Assembly: GCF_000203815.1 (NCBI RefSeq)
Contig: NW_004457723.1
Location: 1,612,001 to 1,676,000, forward strand
Length of the DNA: 64,000 bases
Reading direction: 5' to 3'
From: Cavenderia fasciculata
Taxonomy: Eukaryota; Evosea; Eumycetozoa; Acytosteliales; Cavenderiaceae
A program made the position numbers and the translations under genes. Positions 22,251 through 34,900 of this stretch are shown here, piece after piece; position 1 is the stretch's first letter; the number at the start of each line of letters is the position of its first letter. Below the pieces are notes generated by a model that was not told where the DNA came from, ran no database searches, and saw nothing but the letters and a program-made list of their open reading frames with translations.

Positions 22251-22385
22251 TCTAAACACCCTAAATACTTGTCTTCTTTATTCTTTAAAACAAACTTGAA
22301 CAAATAATAATATTCAACAATCACATTTCATTGTAAATTCAGATCTAAATACATTAGATTTAATTTGTTTGTTTCTAGAAAAGAT

Positions 22386-23572
22386 TTACATTATATTACA
22401 ATTTGATTGATAGCTTGCTTTCTTTTTAGAGTTGGCAAGAAGTGTTTTGGTATGTTTGGAAAAGTATTCTTTGAGAAAGAATCTAATGTCATCGCTGAGT
22501 GACTCTTGATTGAGTGCTCTAAAAGAGTCTAGAGAGAGGAATAGATCGTTTGGAGCGCACGGGAACAACTCTGGATTCTGGACAATGTAGAGGAGGGTGT
22601 CTACACGGTTGGCAAACACAAGGGCATGTACAATGACGGTAAAGGAAATATGAGGACAATGCTTGATGATGTGGTGGAGCACTTCTACACACGTAATCGA
22701 TTGAATGTCTGGATATACTTTGACAAAGTTGACATGTCTAAGAAACTCTAGTCTACAGTATTTGGTGGCTGCTGTAACCATGACTAAATTGGATTGATGA
22801 AAGTTTGGTAGGTAATCAATTAAAGAGACAAGTCCCTTTTTACCAATCAAACTGTAATGACTGTGACTAACCAACTCTAACTCTTGAACATTAAGTTTAG
22901 TGATAATATAATCGATTGCTCGATATCCTTTGTTTACCAAATTAATTCGCATCAAGTCTGATCCGTAGGCAGCGTGGTATCGATCGATTGATTTAAAGTC
23001 GGCATTGGCACATACACCCGACAAGAGATACTCCATCTCCAAGTTACGTACTCTTGCATCGCTGGTGTTGCCGTAGGCTAGTGCTTTGTTGGTCTGGTGA
23101 CTGTCAAATAAAAAGTCAAATGCCTCTCGAGTAACTTGGAAGTGTTGGTGGTCAATGATATAGTACCATGCACTCCACTCGAGGTTGCATAGCATCTTGA
23201 GCACCTCAAATGACACTACCTTTCCTTTAATCCGATCGATCAGACGAACAGCCTTGGTAGTCGCCATCTTGTACAACCAGTCTATAATCTCCAACGTCCC
23301 ATTACTCGCATCTCTCTTGCTTGCCAACCCAAATAACCATTGTATCTCTTCTCTATTAAATTGACATATATCATCAAAGGTAGTAGTAGGGTCAGGTAGA
23401 GAAAAACTTGTACGTTGTTCAATGTCTAGTTGATTAATCTTTTTTAAAATTGTGATGATTTGGTCTTTGGTACAATGTTTAAATAGTGCACCCAAGAATG
23501 ATCTCAGTTGTATCGATCCAGCTTGAGGGGATATTGGTGGTGCCAACGGTGGTGGATGTGGTAGTGTGTCAC

Positions 23573-23603
<31 letters not shown>

Positions 23604-24629
23604 GTTGTTGATGGGGACAGAGACATCGGGATACTTGGTATAAATAAGTTTGGCCAAATAATCAAGACTGCATCGATCCGGACCAAGTGTGCGTATCTCC
23701 AACTCTACCAAATTATTTAGAAAGAATGTTTTAGAGTATATCGTGATTAAATGATGATACACCAACTCTTCCAATAATAATGGCGACGACGACAAGTTGG
23801 GATGGAATTGTGCAAGTGACATTCTGATCACAGCAACCTCTTCTTGTTGGATTTTTGCAAAGTGACATGCCAACTCTACCCTCTTGTCCAACGAGTGTCT
23901 AGCAATCTCTTTTATAATCTTTTCATGTCCAAACTCTGTTGTCTCGCAAAAGGTGGTTGCCAAGACACCGCTAAACTCTTTAAACACTTGCATACATCCC
24001 AACCGATACAAAAAGTGTAACCAGTGTTTTCCATTCATTGACCGTGACACTGTAGCCGCTCCAAAGTGAGTGACAAACCAGTTAAACACCGATGCATCGT
24101 TTAGATGTGACAAACTAGACAATAGGATCTGCTCGACGATAGTACCATCCTTGTCACGTGGTGAAACACACTTTTCCTTTAATAGATAATCCATTACATG
24201 CAAATGTTTGCCTTTGGCAGCACCCACATAACATTTGTCGTCTAGGTTGAGTTTGGTTGGGTTTTGTTGTGCCACCAACAACTTGATAATCTCTAGGTTT
24301 CCAGCTTGACACGCCAATCTGATAAGATCATCCTTGTAGAATCGGTGTTGGTACTTGTCATAGACCACTCGAAACTGGTCATAATCAGACATCTTCTCGC
24401 ACACCAAATCGATTGCCTCAGCTGAAAAGTAGAGTGGACAACCACGACTAATCTTGTCAACTAGCAGACTATAATGGTTATGTGTCAAGATATCCTTTGC
24501 CTTGAACCAATCATCATAACGATTAAACTCTATAGAGTATTTTTCTAATTCTCCATGACTCTCTAAACTTGATAATATCCTCTTGAATAGATATCTATTC
24601 TTGAATACTTGATCAATTGAATTCATCAT
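22386..24629 (-). CDS. Ankyrin-repeat-like family protein, 747 aa, single exon
   Basis: Begins 'MMNSIDQVFKNRYLFKRILS', the family N-terminus. Degenerate ankyrin units follow, for example 'LIRLACQAGNLEIIKLLV' and 'AAKGKHLHVMDYLLKE'. A short Asn tract (residues ~340-353, from an ATT repeat at about 23574-23602) separates the N-terminal half from later, more divergent repeats. It is the same size as the three-exon relative at 5053-7447 but lacks introns. It probably acts in protein binding; no catalytic motif is visible. The stop at 22386 lies ~185 bp from the end of cyclase copy B, which is convergent with it. Confidence 0.88.
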
Positions 24630-24861
24630 CTTATTAATTTTTCCTCTCTCTTTTGTTATTTAAACATATCTACTCTTTTCTTTCTTCTATTATATAGGTA
24701 GTGGTAATAATAATTAATGGTATATATATATCACCAATTTGTGTTGTGCATGTATTTATAATTGATTGTTTGTTCGCACTACTTTTCTAACCTTTCAACA
24801 AAACCACGCACACACATGACTGTAGTTTTGTCGCCATGAAGATAAACAATTCACTTAAAAA

Positions 24862-25086
24862 ATGGAATATTCTATGAAGTGTTTAGTAGTGATCACTATT
24901 ATTATTATAAATTTTTGTTGTTGTTTTTTAATTATTTTATTATTATTATTATTTTATTACTGTATACATAATAACATGGAAGTATCAAATAAATATAATA
25001 TAGATTGGAATAATAATTTTATCAAGAATCCAAAAGCAACAAAACAAATAGATTTAAATGTACTTGTATCTAAAAATACTGTATAG
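24862..25086 (+). CDS. Possible small membrane protein, 74 aa
   Basis: The ORF has a typical A-rich start (AAAAAATGG) and one long hydrophobic segment (residues ~7-32, rich in Ile, Leu, Cys and Phe). A polar tail follows, 'KYNIDWNNNFIKNPKATKQI', that looks coding. No relatives are recognised. It sits between two minus-strand genes. The hydrophobic part comes from an ATT-rich tract, so it may not be a real gene. Confidence 0.35.
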   Translation: MEYSMKCLVVITIIIINFCCCFLIILLLLLFYYCIHNNMEVSNKYNIDWNNNFIKNPKATKQIDLNVLVSKNTV

Positions 25087-25145
25087 AATGAGGAAGGAGA
25101 GATAATTAATAAATAAATAAATAAATATTATTATAATTATTATTA

Positions 25146-26045
25146 TTAAAAATATTTTTGTTTTTTAATCAATTTACCTTTAATTGCAACAACATTTGAA
25201 GTTAAAACAAAAACATTTAGGATGGTTCCAAAACTAAATGGATAATCCCAAATCATCATTAAAATAAGGAAACCTTTTCCAAAACTTGATAGAATGATTG
25301 CCATTAATAGATAGTTGTATTTGATGATTGCGTATCGAGAAGAGTATATAAGTTTGACTGCTAGTACAATCGACAGAGCATATAACGCAAACTCTGCAAT
25401 CGCCGTCAAAAATATAAACCAGTATCTATCATAGGGTACGTCATCTTGCCAATCATAATAATAAAATGCACTCTTTGGTTGTGTATATTCGCAATCTTCT
25501 TTTAATCTTAACCATTTAATATCTAAAATCAGACAGAAAGAATAAATGATTAATAATCCATTCCAAAAACTCTTTAGACTCCAACAATCCATGTTAAGAC
25601 ATACATGACTCGAAAAATATATATACTATTAAAACCTTTACATATTGTATCTATAAATAAATTAAAATGTGTATATTAATAAATAACTCTCTCTCTTTAA
25701 ATATTGCATCAAACCAACCAAATTGGTTTAAACACATACAGATATTCCAAAATCTCTATATAATTGTCTATTAAATAAAAGGTGTCTATATGCTTGAGGT
25801 TTATGAAGGAATAAGTCTAGAAATACAATAATGAAATCAAACTCTACATATTTATCTGCTATTTGATGACAATGAGACTATATGTATATAAATAAGAGAC
25901 ATCAAGTTAGTATCAAACGATATAGATATAGACATGTTAAACACAAGACACATACACATCTTGTTAATCTAATATTTCCACTACCCGATTTACCAAACTC
26001 TTTGTAGACATCGTTTACCGGTCTACCACATTCAATGCAAATCAT
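25146..26045 (-). CDS. arv1: ARV1 homologue (ER sterol/lipid homeostasis), three exons
   Basis: Minus-strand exons 26045-25956, 25877-25740 and 25625-25146 give 235 residues. Exon 1 codes for the zinc-ribbon start 'MICIECGRPVNDVYKEF'. Exon 2 supplies the second Cys pair, 'RCSHCHQIADKYVEFD', and the conserved 'LDLILHKPQAYRHLLFN'. Exon 3 holds the membrane segments and the C-terminal 'SSFGKGFLILMMIWDYP' and 'VLTSNVVAIK'. ARV1 proteins sit in the ER membrane and act in sterol and sphingolipid distribution and GPI-anchor synthesis. The first two exons are too short to appear as long open frames but fit the family exactly. The exon 3 border is the least certain. The gene is divergent to the glutaredoxin gene. 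Confidence 0.85.
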
Positions 26046-26454
26046 GATTCAATCTCCTCTCTTCTCTTTGTTTATATGTTGTTGTTGTCGTAGTCGTCGT
26101 AATTATAAATATCTTGAATGATGAGATGATGAAGTTATATATTGTTGTGACTAATCATTGATGTGGACAAGAAAGATGTGATGCTTTTAAAAAAAGAACT
26201 AAAAAAAGTATTCTTTTGTGAATCATTGTAATTCTTCGTCTCTTTCATTTCATTGTTGGTTTAATCTTTAATATCACTATATATAAATTTAAAAATGGTA
26301 ATCTATCTATCTATCTATATAGTACTATTCATATATAATATCACATTATGAAATATGAATATGATGATGATCAAAAAGAAAGAGTTGTATGCAATGAGAA
26401 CCAATTCTAATCCTTCATCCTCCTCCTCTACCTCCAATATACACATAATAGAAT
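26046..26454. promoter_or_regulatory. Shared spacer between ARV1 (minus) and GLRX5 (plus)
   Basis: A 409-bp region between two divergent start codons. It contains GTT/GTC triplet runs, a CTAT repeat near 26304-26319 and AT-rich sequence, and presumably holds both promoters. No specific sites are recognised. Confidence 0.45.
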
Positions 26455-26995
26455 ATGTTCAACAGATTAGCAGCCACTGGTAAATACATCAGTAGCAATA
26501 GCAGTAGACTTGTCAACAACAACAACACAATGATGATCAATAATGGTCGTTTATCATTCCAAAGATACTACTCTAGCATCACTGAAGATTTCAAAAAGAA
26601 GGCTCAATCACAAGTAGATGCTGCTCCATGTGTCCTCTATATGAAGGGTACTCCACAAAACCCACAATGCGGTTTCTCAAACACTGTAGTCCGTATCCTC
26701 GATACTGAAGGTGCTACTTTTAGTTCACATAACATCTTGATCGACGATGAACTTAGACAAGGAATGAAGGAATTTTCGTATGTATTAACATATAATAATC
26801 AAACAAACATAAACAACATGTGACTAATTATCACCATTTATTTGATATTGTTCATTCACTAGTGACTGGCCAACATTCCCACAAGTATACATCAAGGGAG
26901 AGTTTGTAGGTGGTGCCGATATTATGATTTCAATGTTCAAGAGTGGAGAATTATCAAAGTTATTAAAAGAGGCTGGAGCAATCAAACAAGAATAA
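26455..26995 (+). CDS. glrx5: Mitochondrial monothiol glutaredoxin (GLRX5/Grx5)
   Basis: Exons 26455-26777 and 26863-26995 give 151 residues. A Ser/Asn/Arg-rich N-terminal ~45 residues looks like a mitochondrial targeting peptide. The glutaredoxin fold follows, with the monothiol active site CGFS in '[15 protein letters not shown]', the '[17 protein letters not shown]' strand/loop (TFPQ cis-proline and GG glutathione-binding residues) and the C-terminal helix. Grx5 carries and transfers [2Fe-2S] clusters in mitochondrial iron-sulfur assembly, bound with glutathione. The intron splits the Ser codon after 'KEF'. Confidence 0.95.
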
Positions 26996-27738
26996 AATCA
27001 ACCAAAACAAAAATCACAAATAATATATATTAGGAAAAAAACAAAATCAATCAATGATATATATGGTAAATATTTATAATGGATGATAATTAATTATAGT
27101 AGAATATTCAATAATATCGGTAGAGTATTATTACATGTATTAGTTGTTCGGAAAATCCCATAAGAAAAATGAAAAAAAACAAACACTTGGCAAGGTACTA
27201 TCGTATTTGTTCGGTTTTGTCTAAAAAAATGGGTTGCTCGACATATGCTCGGGATTGACCGCATTTGATTATCTATGACCTCCGAAAGGATCTCAAAATC
27301 GAAATATAAAGAGGAACCATCAAAGGTGTAGTCGATAAGATTCTTTACGCTCGTCCCTCCCCCCCCACTTTTTTTTAAATTAATTTTAATGATAATGAAG
27401 TAATATAACAAAATGGCAGAGGCGTGATCACTCGCAGACTTTGATGACAATAAGAACGAATCATCATGGAACAGCTGACAAGAAATAGAAGCTCTTCTGG
27501 GGGGTATAAAAGAAGAAGAAGTTTTGAATTCTCTTCCAAATCTCTACCAAAAATTCATTTTATTTTAATTTTTAATTGTTTTTTTTTGAAGCAATGATAA
27601 AAATCAGAGATAGAGATATTTTAGACTTTTATATCTATCTATCTTTTTAACACTGAATTAAGATAATGACATAAGACGAAAGAATAATAACATAATAGTA
27701 TTAGTAGTAGTAGTAGTAGTAGTAGTTATATATATATA
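26996..27738. other. Intergenic spacer before the oligopeptide transporter
   Basis: AT-rich 3' flank of the glutaredoxin gene, then a relatively GC-rich segment (about 27110-27500) without a convincing gene. A C8 run lies near 27359-27367. A TAG/TAGT repeat (27700-27727) and TATATATA lie just before the start at 27739. Confidence 0.5.
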
Positions 27739-30112
27739 ATGTCAACAACATATCATTACGATGATGACGAAGAAGATGAAAGAGTAAATGGATCAGTCTT
27801 GACGACAACGACTACCACCAACGAAGAGAATGAATACAATGATCATATAGGTGGTAGTAGTGATCCAACTGCAGAGATTAATATGTCAAGTAACAATATA
27901 ACATCTTCTGATGCACTATTGCCTCAATTTACTGTATGTTATGTACTATTGTAATCATATATACAAAACAATCATCTATTCAAGTTCTAATTCTCTCTCA
28001 ATCTACTACTACTACTTTTTAAAAAAAGTGGAGAGCAGTAATAGCAGGTGTAACAGTTGGAGGATTAATGTGTTTTAGTAATATGTATTTTGGTTTACAG
28101 GTATGTATTTTTTTACATACAATCAATGGTTGGTTAAAATTTTAGGTTATAATACTCACAACTTCCTTCCTTTTATTTGTATTTGGTATCCACTTATTCC
28201 AGACAGGGTGGGTTACAATGGGATCACTACAGTCAACGCTGTTAGGATTCCTATTCTTTAAGTTGATTGAAAAAAAGTTGACTCTAAAATTCAATCATTT
28301 CGAAAATGTATTATTACAAACGATTGCTGTGGCAACAGCGACAATGCCATTGGCAGGTGGATTTGTAGGTATTATCCCTGCACTCCAAATGCTAAACGAA
28401 CAAGAAGCAGCTGCAGCTGGAAAACCAGTCGAAACACCATCCTACCTGTCATGGTGGGGTCTTACACTTTGGTCATTCTCATTGGCTTTTTTGGTGTATT
28501 TTTTGCCGTTCCTCTTAGAAAACAAACTATTCTCGTAGAAAAGTTAAAGTTTCCATCTGGTACTGCTACTGCTCAAGTATGTAAATTGGAAAAATAATCA
28601 ATCATATATATATACATTTGTTAATTTAATTTTTATTTATTTATTTAGATGATTAAAGTATTACATAAATTAAATAATAATCAAGTTAATCATGAAATGT
28701 TTGAAAATTCATCATCACCAAATCAACAACAAGATGAAAATTTATTATTAGATAGCATAGATAAAGATCCATTGGATAGCATAGATAATAGTCAAGAATT
28801 ATTAAATGATATAGATATGACAACAGACTCTTTTCAAGTGGAATCAATGACAAATGAGAGTAACAAGGAATGGAGTAAAAAATGGAAAATATTATTTATT
28901 TCTTTTGGTGTATCATCTTTTTATACATTTCTCAGTTATTGGGTACCGGCGGTAAAGAATGTACCTATATTTGGTATGTACTTGGCAAATACTTGGAGTT
29001 GGTCATTGACACCATCACTTAGTTATGTTGGACAGGGTATGATTATGGGTCCCAAGACTGGTGTATCAATGATGATTGGAACGGTACTTGGATGGGCTAT
29101 ATTGGGTCCGATAGCACATAGTAAAGGATGGGCACCTGGAAAGGTACTGGATTGGAAGCATGGTGTTAAAGGATGGTTATTGTGGATATCTTTGTTTGTC
29201 ATGTTGGCCGAGTCGATTGTATCGCTGCTCGTCCTACTCGTCCAAATGATACGTGCGAGAATGGGGTTACGTCCAGTCATTGATAGTCGTGATCCTGCTA
29301 AAGAGTCACAACGTGTACCTCGCAACTGGTGGGTCATCGGATTGGTCATCTCGTCGGCACTCTGTATTATCATTGTTTCACCATTATTTGGTGTAAAGTT
29401 TTATGAAGTGTTGGTGGCTGTTGTCCTAGCACTTCTCACTAGTATCCTTGCAGTGAGAGCACTTGGTCAAACCGACATGAACCCAGTCAGCGGAATTGGA
29501 AAGATATCTCAAATTGTATTTGCTGGTGTCGCACCGCACAATGTCCTCGCCAACCTTGTTGCAGGTGCCGTGGCAGAGGCTGGTGCACAACAAGCAGGTG
29601 ACCTTATGCAGGATCTCAAGACTGGACATCTTCTCAAGGCATCTCCACGAGTCCAGTTTTTTGGCCAGTTGATCGGTTCGTTCTTTAGTGTCTTTTTCGC
29701 AGTTGGTGCATACAAGCTCTATTCGACAGCCTACACAATACCCTCACCCGACATGCCCGCACCTACCGCCAGTATCTGGCTCGACATGGCGTTACTCGTC
29801 AACGGCGGCTCGCTAGCCGACCACGTCCTACCCTTTTGCATCGTGTCGGCCCTTCTTGTCTCACTCATCCCCATCCTCGAAGCCATCAACCCCAAACTCG
29901 AACACTATCTCCCCAGCGGCATCGCACTCGCCATTGGCATGTACGTCACACCCAACTGGACCATTGCACGTTGTCTCGGATCACTTGCCCAATGGCTCTG
30001 GCACCGCTTCTTCCCCGTCACAGAAGGTGAATACATGATCATCGTTGCATCTGGTTTTGTCCTAGGTGAAGGTATCACCTCTATTATCACTGCATTATTA
30101 AGTGCCTTTTAA
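27739..30112 (+). CDS. Oligopeptide transporter (OPT family), with an apparent one-base frameshift
   Basis: Exons 27739-27933, 28029-28100, 28203-28576 and 28649-30112, about 701 residues if the frame is restored. It has an acidic cytosolic N-terminus, then many membrane segments. OPT motifs are 'NMYFGLQTGWVTMGSLQS', 'SWWGLTLWSFSLAFFGVF' and 'VPLRKQTILVEKLKFPSGTA'. C-terminal features include 'GQTDMNPVSGIGKISQ', 'GAVAEAGAQQAGDLMQDLK' and 'GSFFSVFFAVGAYKLY'. OPT proteins use the proton gradient to import small peptides, glutathione or metal chelates. At a T6 run (28487-28492) the frame slips by one base, and the family-like sequence continues in the next frame. All other phases agree if one T is added. 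This is either a sequencing slip or a recent mutation. Codon bias becomes GC-rich toward the 3' end. Confidence 0.88.
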
Positions 30113-30206
30113 AACCAAAAGCACCTACAAATAAACCTTCATCCTCTATTCCAAACTTTTTGTAGAAGCAGATTCCTTTTTTTGGTAATTCGAAAAATTA
30201 ATTTAA

Positions 30207-30870
30207 ATGTCTGACCCCAATACTGATAACATAAAGCAAAGATTAGACAAAAGTAGGAATATATATTTATTCTAAAGTAAACTTTGTGTAAAACACATTA
30301 CTAATAATATCTATCCACAGTCAAATCATTAGCCTTGGGTGACAAACTCAAAGAAAGTGATATCGCTGATTTACTCCAAGAAATTGGTGTTCCCTCTGGT
30401 CAAGTAGATGTCAAGTCGCTCTTGAAAGATAATTACGATTCCAAATATCGCTTACTCGATCTTATCCATACCACGGGTGTGCCAGGTTTAGCAAAATGCG
30501 ACCATGGAGATCTTGAACGCATACTGTTAGAAACTACAGGTAATCACAAACAAACAATACCTTTATTCTCCTTTTATTTTTTCATGGATTCTTGATACTA
30601 ATCAATTTCTAATCATCTCCACAAGAAAAGAGAATCGATTATGTTGCAACCATCCCAATCCAATTTATAGATAGTTCGCCCCAAGGAATCATGGACCAAA
30701 TCAAACAATTTGAAGCAAGATATCCTGGTAAGTTTTCACTGCCAGAACTATGCATGCAACATCTGTTGGTATTAGTCCACCTACATGGATCACTTCATGA
30801 ATTCCAGAAACGAACGTTGAATCGATTTCAAGCAATCCCTCTACTTTCTCCCAACCCACTATTCTATTGA
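30207..30870 (+). CDS. Unknown small protein, 169 aa, three exons
   Basis: Exons 30207-30252, 30321-30539 and 30626-30870 join in frame (510 bases). The protein starts 'MSDPNTDNIKQRLDKIKSLA' and has SAM/death-fold-like helical wording ('IADLLQEIGVPSGQVDVKSL', 'LIHTTGVPGLAKCDHGDLER'). It then has a predicted alpha/beta stretch and ends 'PLLSPNPLFY'. No family is recognised with confidence. It might be the N-terminal half of a larger gene that now ends early, since no further exon is seen before 31929. Confidence 0.55.
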
Positions 30871-31929
30871 GACAACAACTCAGTCGGTTACTCTCTCTCC
30901 TATCCCCCTCACATTGTAAATGTGTTCATCGTTGGAACTGTTGACATCTCGAATGAGATACCATTAAAAATCTGTCTTGCACAAAATAAAATAAAAGCTT
31001 AACATTAAATAAAGATCTTTATACACCTGCCCTTTGCCAAAATATCGTGACGAATTATTTAAATAAATGGGGATCCCCACGACCCGACCAGCAATAAAAA
31101 TAAAAATCGATGATAGATCTGGTTTGGCGACCACTATGCCCTCGAATATCTTGTTTTGGGTGAGATCATTGCATGATTTTTTTTGAGACAACCGCCAACA
31201 ACAATCACACTCTCTGTAGCTACTTCTCTTGACACACTCACATCGAGACACGCCCACCACACCATACTTTGTTCTATCAATCGATCACCACCAACAACAA
31301 CAAAAATAATTGTATTTGTATTCTTTTAAATAAAAGATAGAGATAAAAAGATAAAGAGATATCTTTAATCAGTCAATAAATAAATAATTATAAATTAGTA
31401 GTTAGTAGTACTTATCAATAGATTAATAATATTGATAGCAACAACAACAACAACAATAATCAAGTAGTATTTCATCATCAACTCATAACAATATCTACAC
31501 AACACACACAAACGCGCGCCAACAATCATACAAATTTGTATTTGATTCAAACCACCACTAAATCATAATAGTAGTAGTAGTAGAAAGTAGTAATCATATC
31601 ATAATAATATCGATATTCAACCACCCACACACACAACTCAAAACATAATATCCGCAATTCGAATATATTTATACTTTCATTACAATCAAATCAGTCAAAT
31701 TCAATAAGAGAGAGAGAAAAAGAAGACTAAATAATAATAATAATAATATTTTAGAATAAGAAACAAATAATAATAATAATAATAGTCAAAACTTTCTTTA
31801 TAAATCACTTTTTCCTTCTTCTTCTTCTTTTTCTTCTCTCACCAATCCACCACCCATTGTAATTTTAAATTATTAATATATTTATATATATAATAAGTAA
31901 AAAAAAAAAAAAGAATAACTTGATCAAAT
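30871..31929. other. Intergenic spacer and long leader of the LRR/pseudokinase gene
   Basis: No gene is supported. Simple repeats (ACA, TAA, TAG, CACA and GA runs) fill 31290-31830, ending in a T/TTC-rich tract and an A12 run shortly before the ATG at 31930. A somewhat GC-richer patch at 31060-31260 is of unknown nature. Confidence 0.5.
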
Positions 31930-34900
31930 ATGTCATCAACAGAATTTGATAAAAGAGACCTACTTAAAAGGAGTGGAAGTGTATTGGGAGGTGGTAGTAA
32001 TAGTAACCTTTTAGTGGTGAGCAAGAACTCACCCAAAGTACCAGGAAGAGACACAAAGTATGACGAACGTACTCTCACCAAACCACCTTTGGCCGATGGT
32101 GGTGAATCCAAACTCGCCGATTTCACTGTAAAGGATAGTAGAACCTTTTTCGCAACTAAATCCTACCCCATCTTTTTCGATGCAAGTGATGCCAACTACA
32201 ACTTGGAATCTGATGAATTTTTAAAGAGTTGTCCAAATATTTTAAAATCGTAAGGAATCAAGTATATTAGATGTTTGAAACCAAACCAAGCCAAACCAAC
32301 CTAATCATTCTTTTGTTTTTAGATTAAATTTAACATCAAATTCATTGATTGAATTTAGTTCTGCTAGTCATCTAACTAAATTGAAATGGTTGATTTTGGA
32401 AAAGAATAATTTAGTCGATATTTCTATTCAATCATTAACCGCATTGGTCTATCTATCAGTTGCCAATAATCGTTTGGCTCATGTACCAATAACAACTGAT
32501 TTAAAGAAAATTGTTCATCTTGATTTAAGTTTTAATAGATTAATTGGTAAGGCAATGCAAAGAAGAAGAATATTAAAATACAATACAAACAACAAAAATA
32601 GAATGAATATTTATTTATTTATACTAATTTATTTGATTTATTTATTTAATTATATTTTTAGATGGATTTGAAGAATTATCAAAATTGAAAACATTAAAAG
32701 TATTGGATTTATCAAATAATAATATTAATATTCCATTGGATCAATTTAACAAGGAAGTATTGGGATCGTTGAAAAAGGTAAAGACATTGGAATACTTTTC
32801 ATTGCAGGGTAATCCAATCGATCGAAACATTCAAGAGTTTCGTTGTTTTGTAGCCAATGAACTCAAATCGATCAAATATTATAATTGGAGTTTAGTAACA
32901 AAGGATGAGAGATCAAAGGGTGGCAAGTTGGAAAGTGAGAATTTTTGGGCGTCTGTCATGACCACCCAATTCCAAATCTCAACTATTTTCAATAATGCTG
33001 GTAGTGCTTTGAATCTAAAGTCGTCCCAGGGTGGTGCTGCTGCCGGTGAGGAAGAGACTGAACGAACACCTTACAAAAGTCCAATACTTTTATCCAAAGT
33101 ATCACAGTCACCACTACTTAAAAAGATTGTGTCATCGAGTAATGGAAGTGGGTTGAATAGTAGTACTGAAGATTTCAGTCCTTCATCATCACTCTCTTCA
33201 TCGGGCGGATTTGGTACACCTTCTAAATTAGAGTCTGTGCCATTGCGTCGTAAGCTATCTTTTACGGGTAGCTCTGACCAGGCATTTTCCAAGACCGGTG
33301 GTCCAGTTCAAGAGGATAGCTTCACGTCCAAGTCATCTGGAACATCTACCCCATCAACCTCAAAGTTGGATCTTGATCCATCGGTACAAGTTGTTGTTGT
33401 GAACAAACGATCGTCCAATGATAACCTATCACCTATCAGTCTCCAACCAACTAGTCCACCACTTCAAATGTACATTGAGCCAATCGATCCACTCGCTGGC
33501 AGAGATGATCAAAGTATGTCTGCCTATCTTGACCTACTCCTCGAGGAGCTAGGTCCTATCAACCTAGAGGTCGGTCCAAACGTCCACCACTCTACCTACC
33601 TCGACATGTTGTACCGTGCAATCGTCGACGATGTCATGATGCCCGAGCTTCTCCTCGCCGATGTTCCATCACAGGTCTCTTCTGACATTCCATCACATGT
33701 CTCATCCTCCCAACCCATGCCCATTTCACAGGCACCCATCATTCGAATGTCCGAGGATGAGATTATCAAACCTGTCGAAGAGGTGTCTACAGCAGCACCA
33801 CCACAATTCCCAACAACTGCACACTCTCCTTCAGTTGCCACCTCATCACCAAGAAAGACATCACAATGGGTCAAAGTTTCAGATCAACAAGAAAAGATGT
33901 TTGGTGGAATGGATGTTATTATTAAAAAGGATGCTACCCCAGCTGTAACGACTACAACTACAACTACATCTACAACAATTGCAACCGAACCAAAACCAAT
34001 TTCATCATCACCAATCATATCATCTTCTAAACCTGCAGCAGCATCTTCACCATCAATATCGACACCAAAACCAGTAGCAGTATTAAAGAAATCACCTGCT
34101 CTTTCGAGTAGTCCATCTAGTGGTAGTCCAATGATGTCATCATCACCCAAACCAACAGGAGCTGCTGCAGGATCACCCAACCCATTTGGAGTTGTTTTAA
34201 AAAAGGCACCTGCTCCAGCCAGTGGCTCACCAGCTTCTGGACCATCACCTGTATCTCCCATTTCACCAAATGTTACTTCTCCACCAGCTGCTGCCTCTCC
34301 ACCAGGTTCACCACTTATCCGCAAGGTACCTGTTGCAAAGAATCCAGTCCCACCATCCCCATCTACTCTCTCAACCATCATCTCCAAACCACCACAATCC
34401 AAACCATCTCCACCAACTCAATCTCCACTTGCTAAACCACCTGGTAGTGTGGCTCCACCAGTTGCAGCTGCTGCACCAGTTGCTCCTCCATCAACATCTA
34501 CTGATTTCGATGTAGATACTTTCAAAGATGATATTGAAAAGACATTAAGGGATATTGAAAACACATATAATAATAATCAACTATCACAACCAACATCACC
34601 AGTTGTTGCTGCTAAACCAGCTGCAGCAACAGCAGCAGCTACTCCAGTAACAGTACCAGTTGTAAAGAAAGCAACAGCTGCAGATTTTGATATTTTAGAT
34701 GATTTATCAAATGCAATTAAACAAGATGAACAATCAACTAGTACAGCAAGACCCAAACTATCACATGTTGATTCTAGACAAAACTTGCTCAAAGAGATTA
34801 GTCAAAAGGATGTAACAATGAAATTGGATCAAGTGTCTAGTGCAACACAAAAGCTCAACGAGATGATTGAAGAGTACAACCAAACCAAGGACAAGGTGGT

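Larger units (their letters stand above)
20508..22290 (+). repeat. Segmental duplication copy B (diguanylate cyclase gene plus promoter)
   Basis: Direct repeat of 8548-10375 with scattered small differences. The 3' flank continues past the hairpin into a sequence shared with 19598-19740 rather than with copy A. Confidence 0.9.

Noticed and set aside
27094-27450. 118-codon minus-strand frame in a GC-richer patch
   Set aside because: No family, splice or start-context support; it spans a C8 run and the promoter side of the transporter gene.
30964-31260. 98-codon minus-strand frame
   Set aside because: No recognisable domain; possible weak resemblance to the frame at 43812-44060 could not be made convincing by eye.
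33884-34402. 172-codon minus-strand frame and other antisense frames in the LRR/pseudokinase gene
   Set aside because: Shadows of the Ser/Pro/Ala-rich linker, with the complementary composition.
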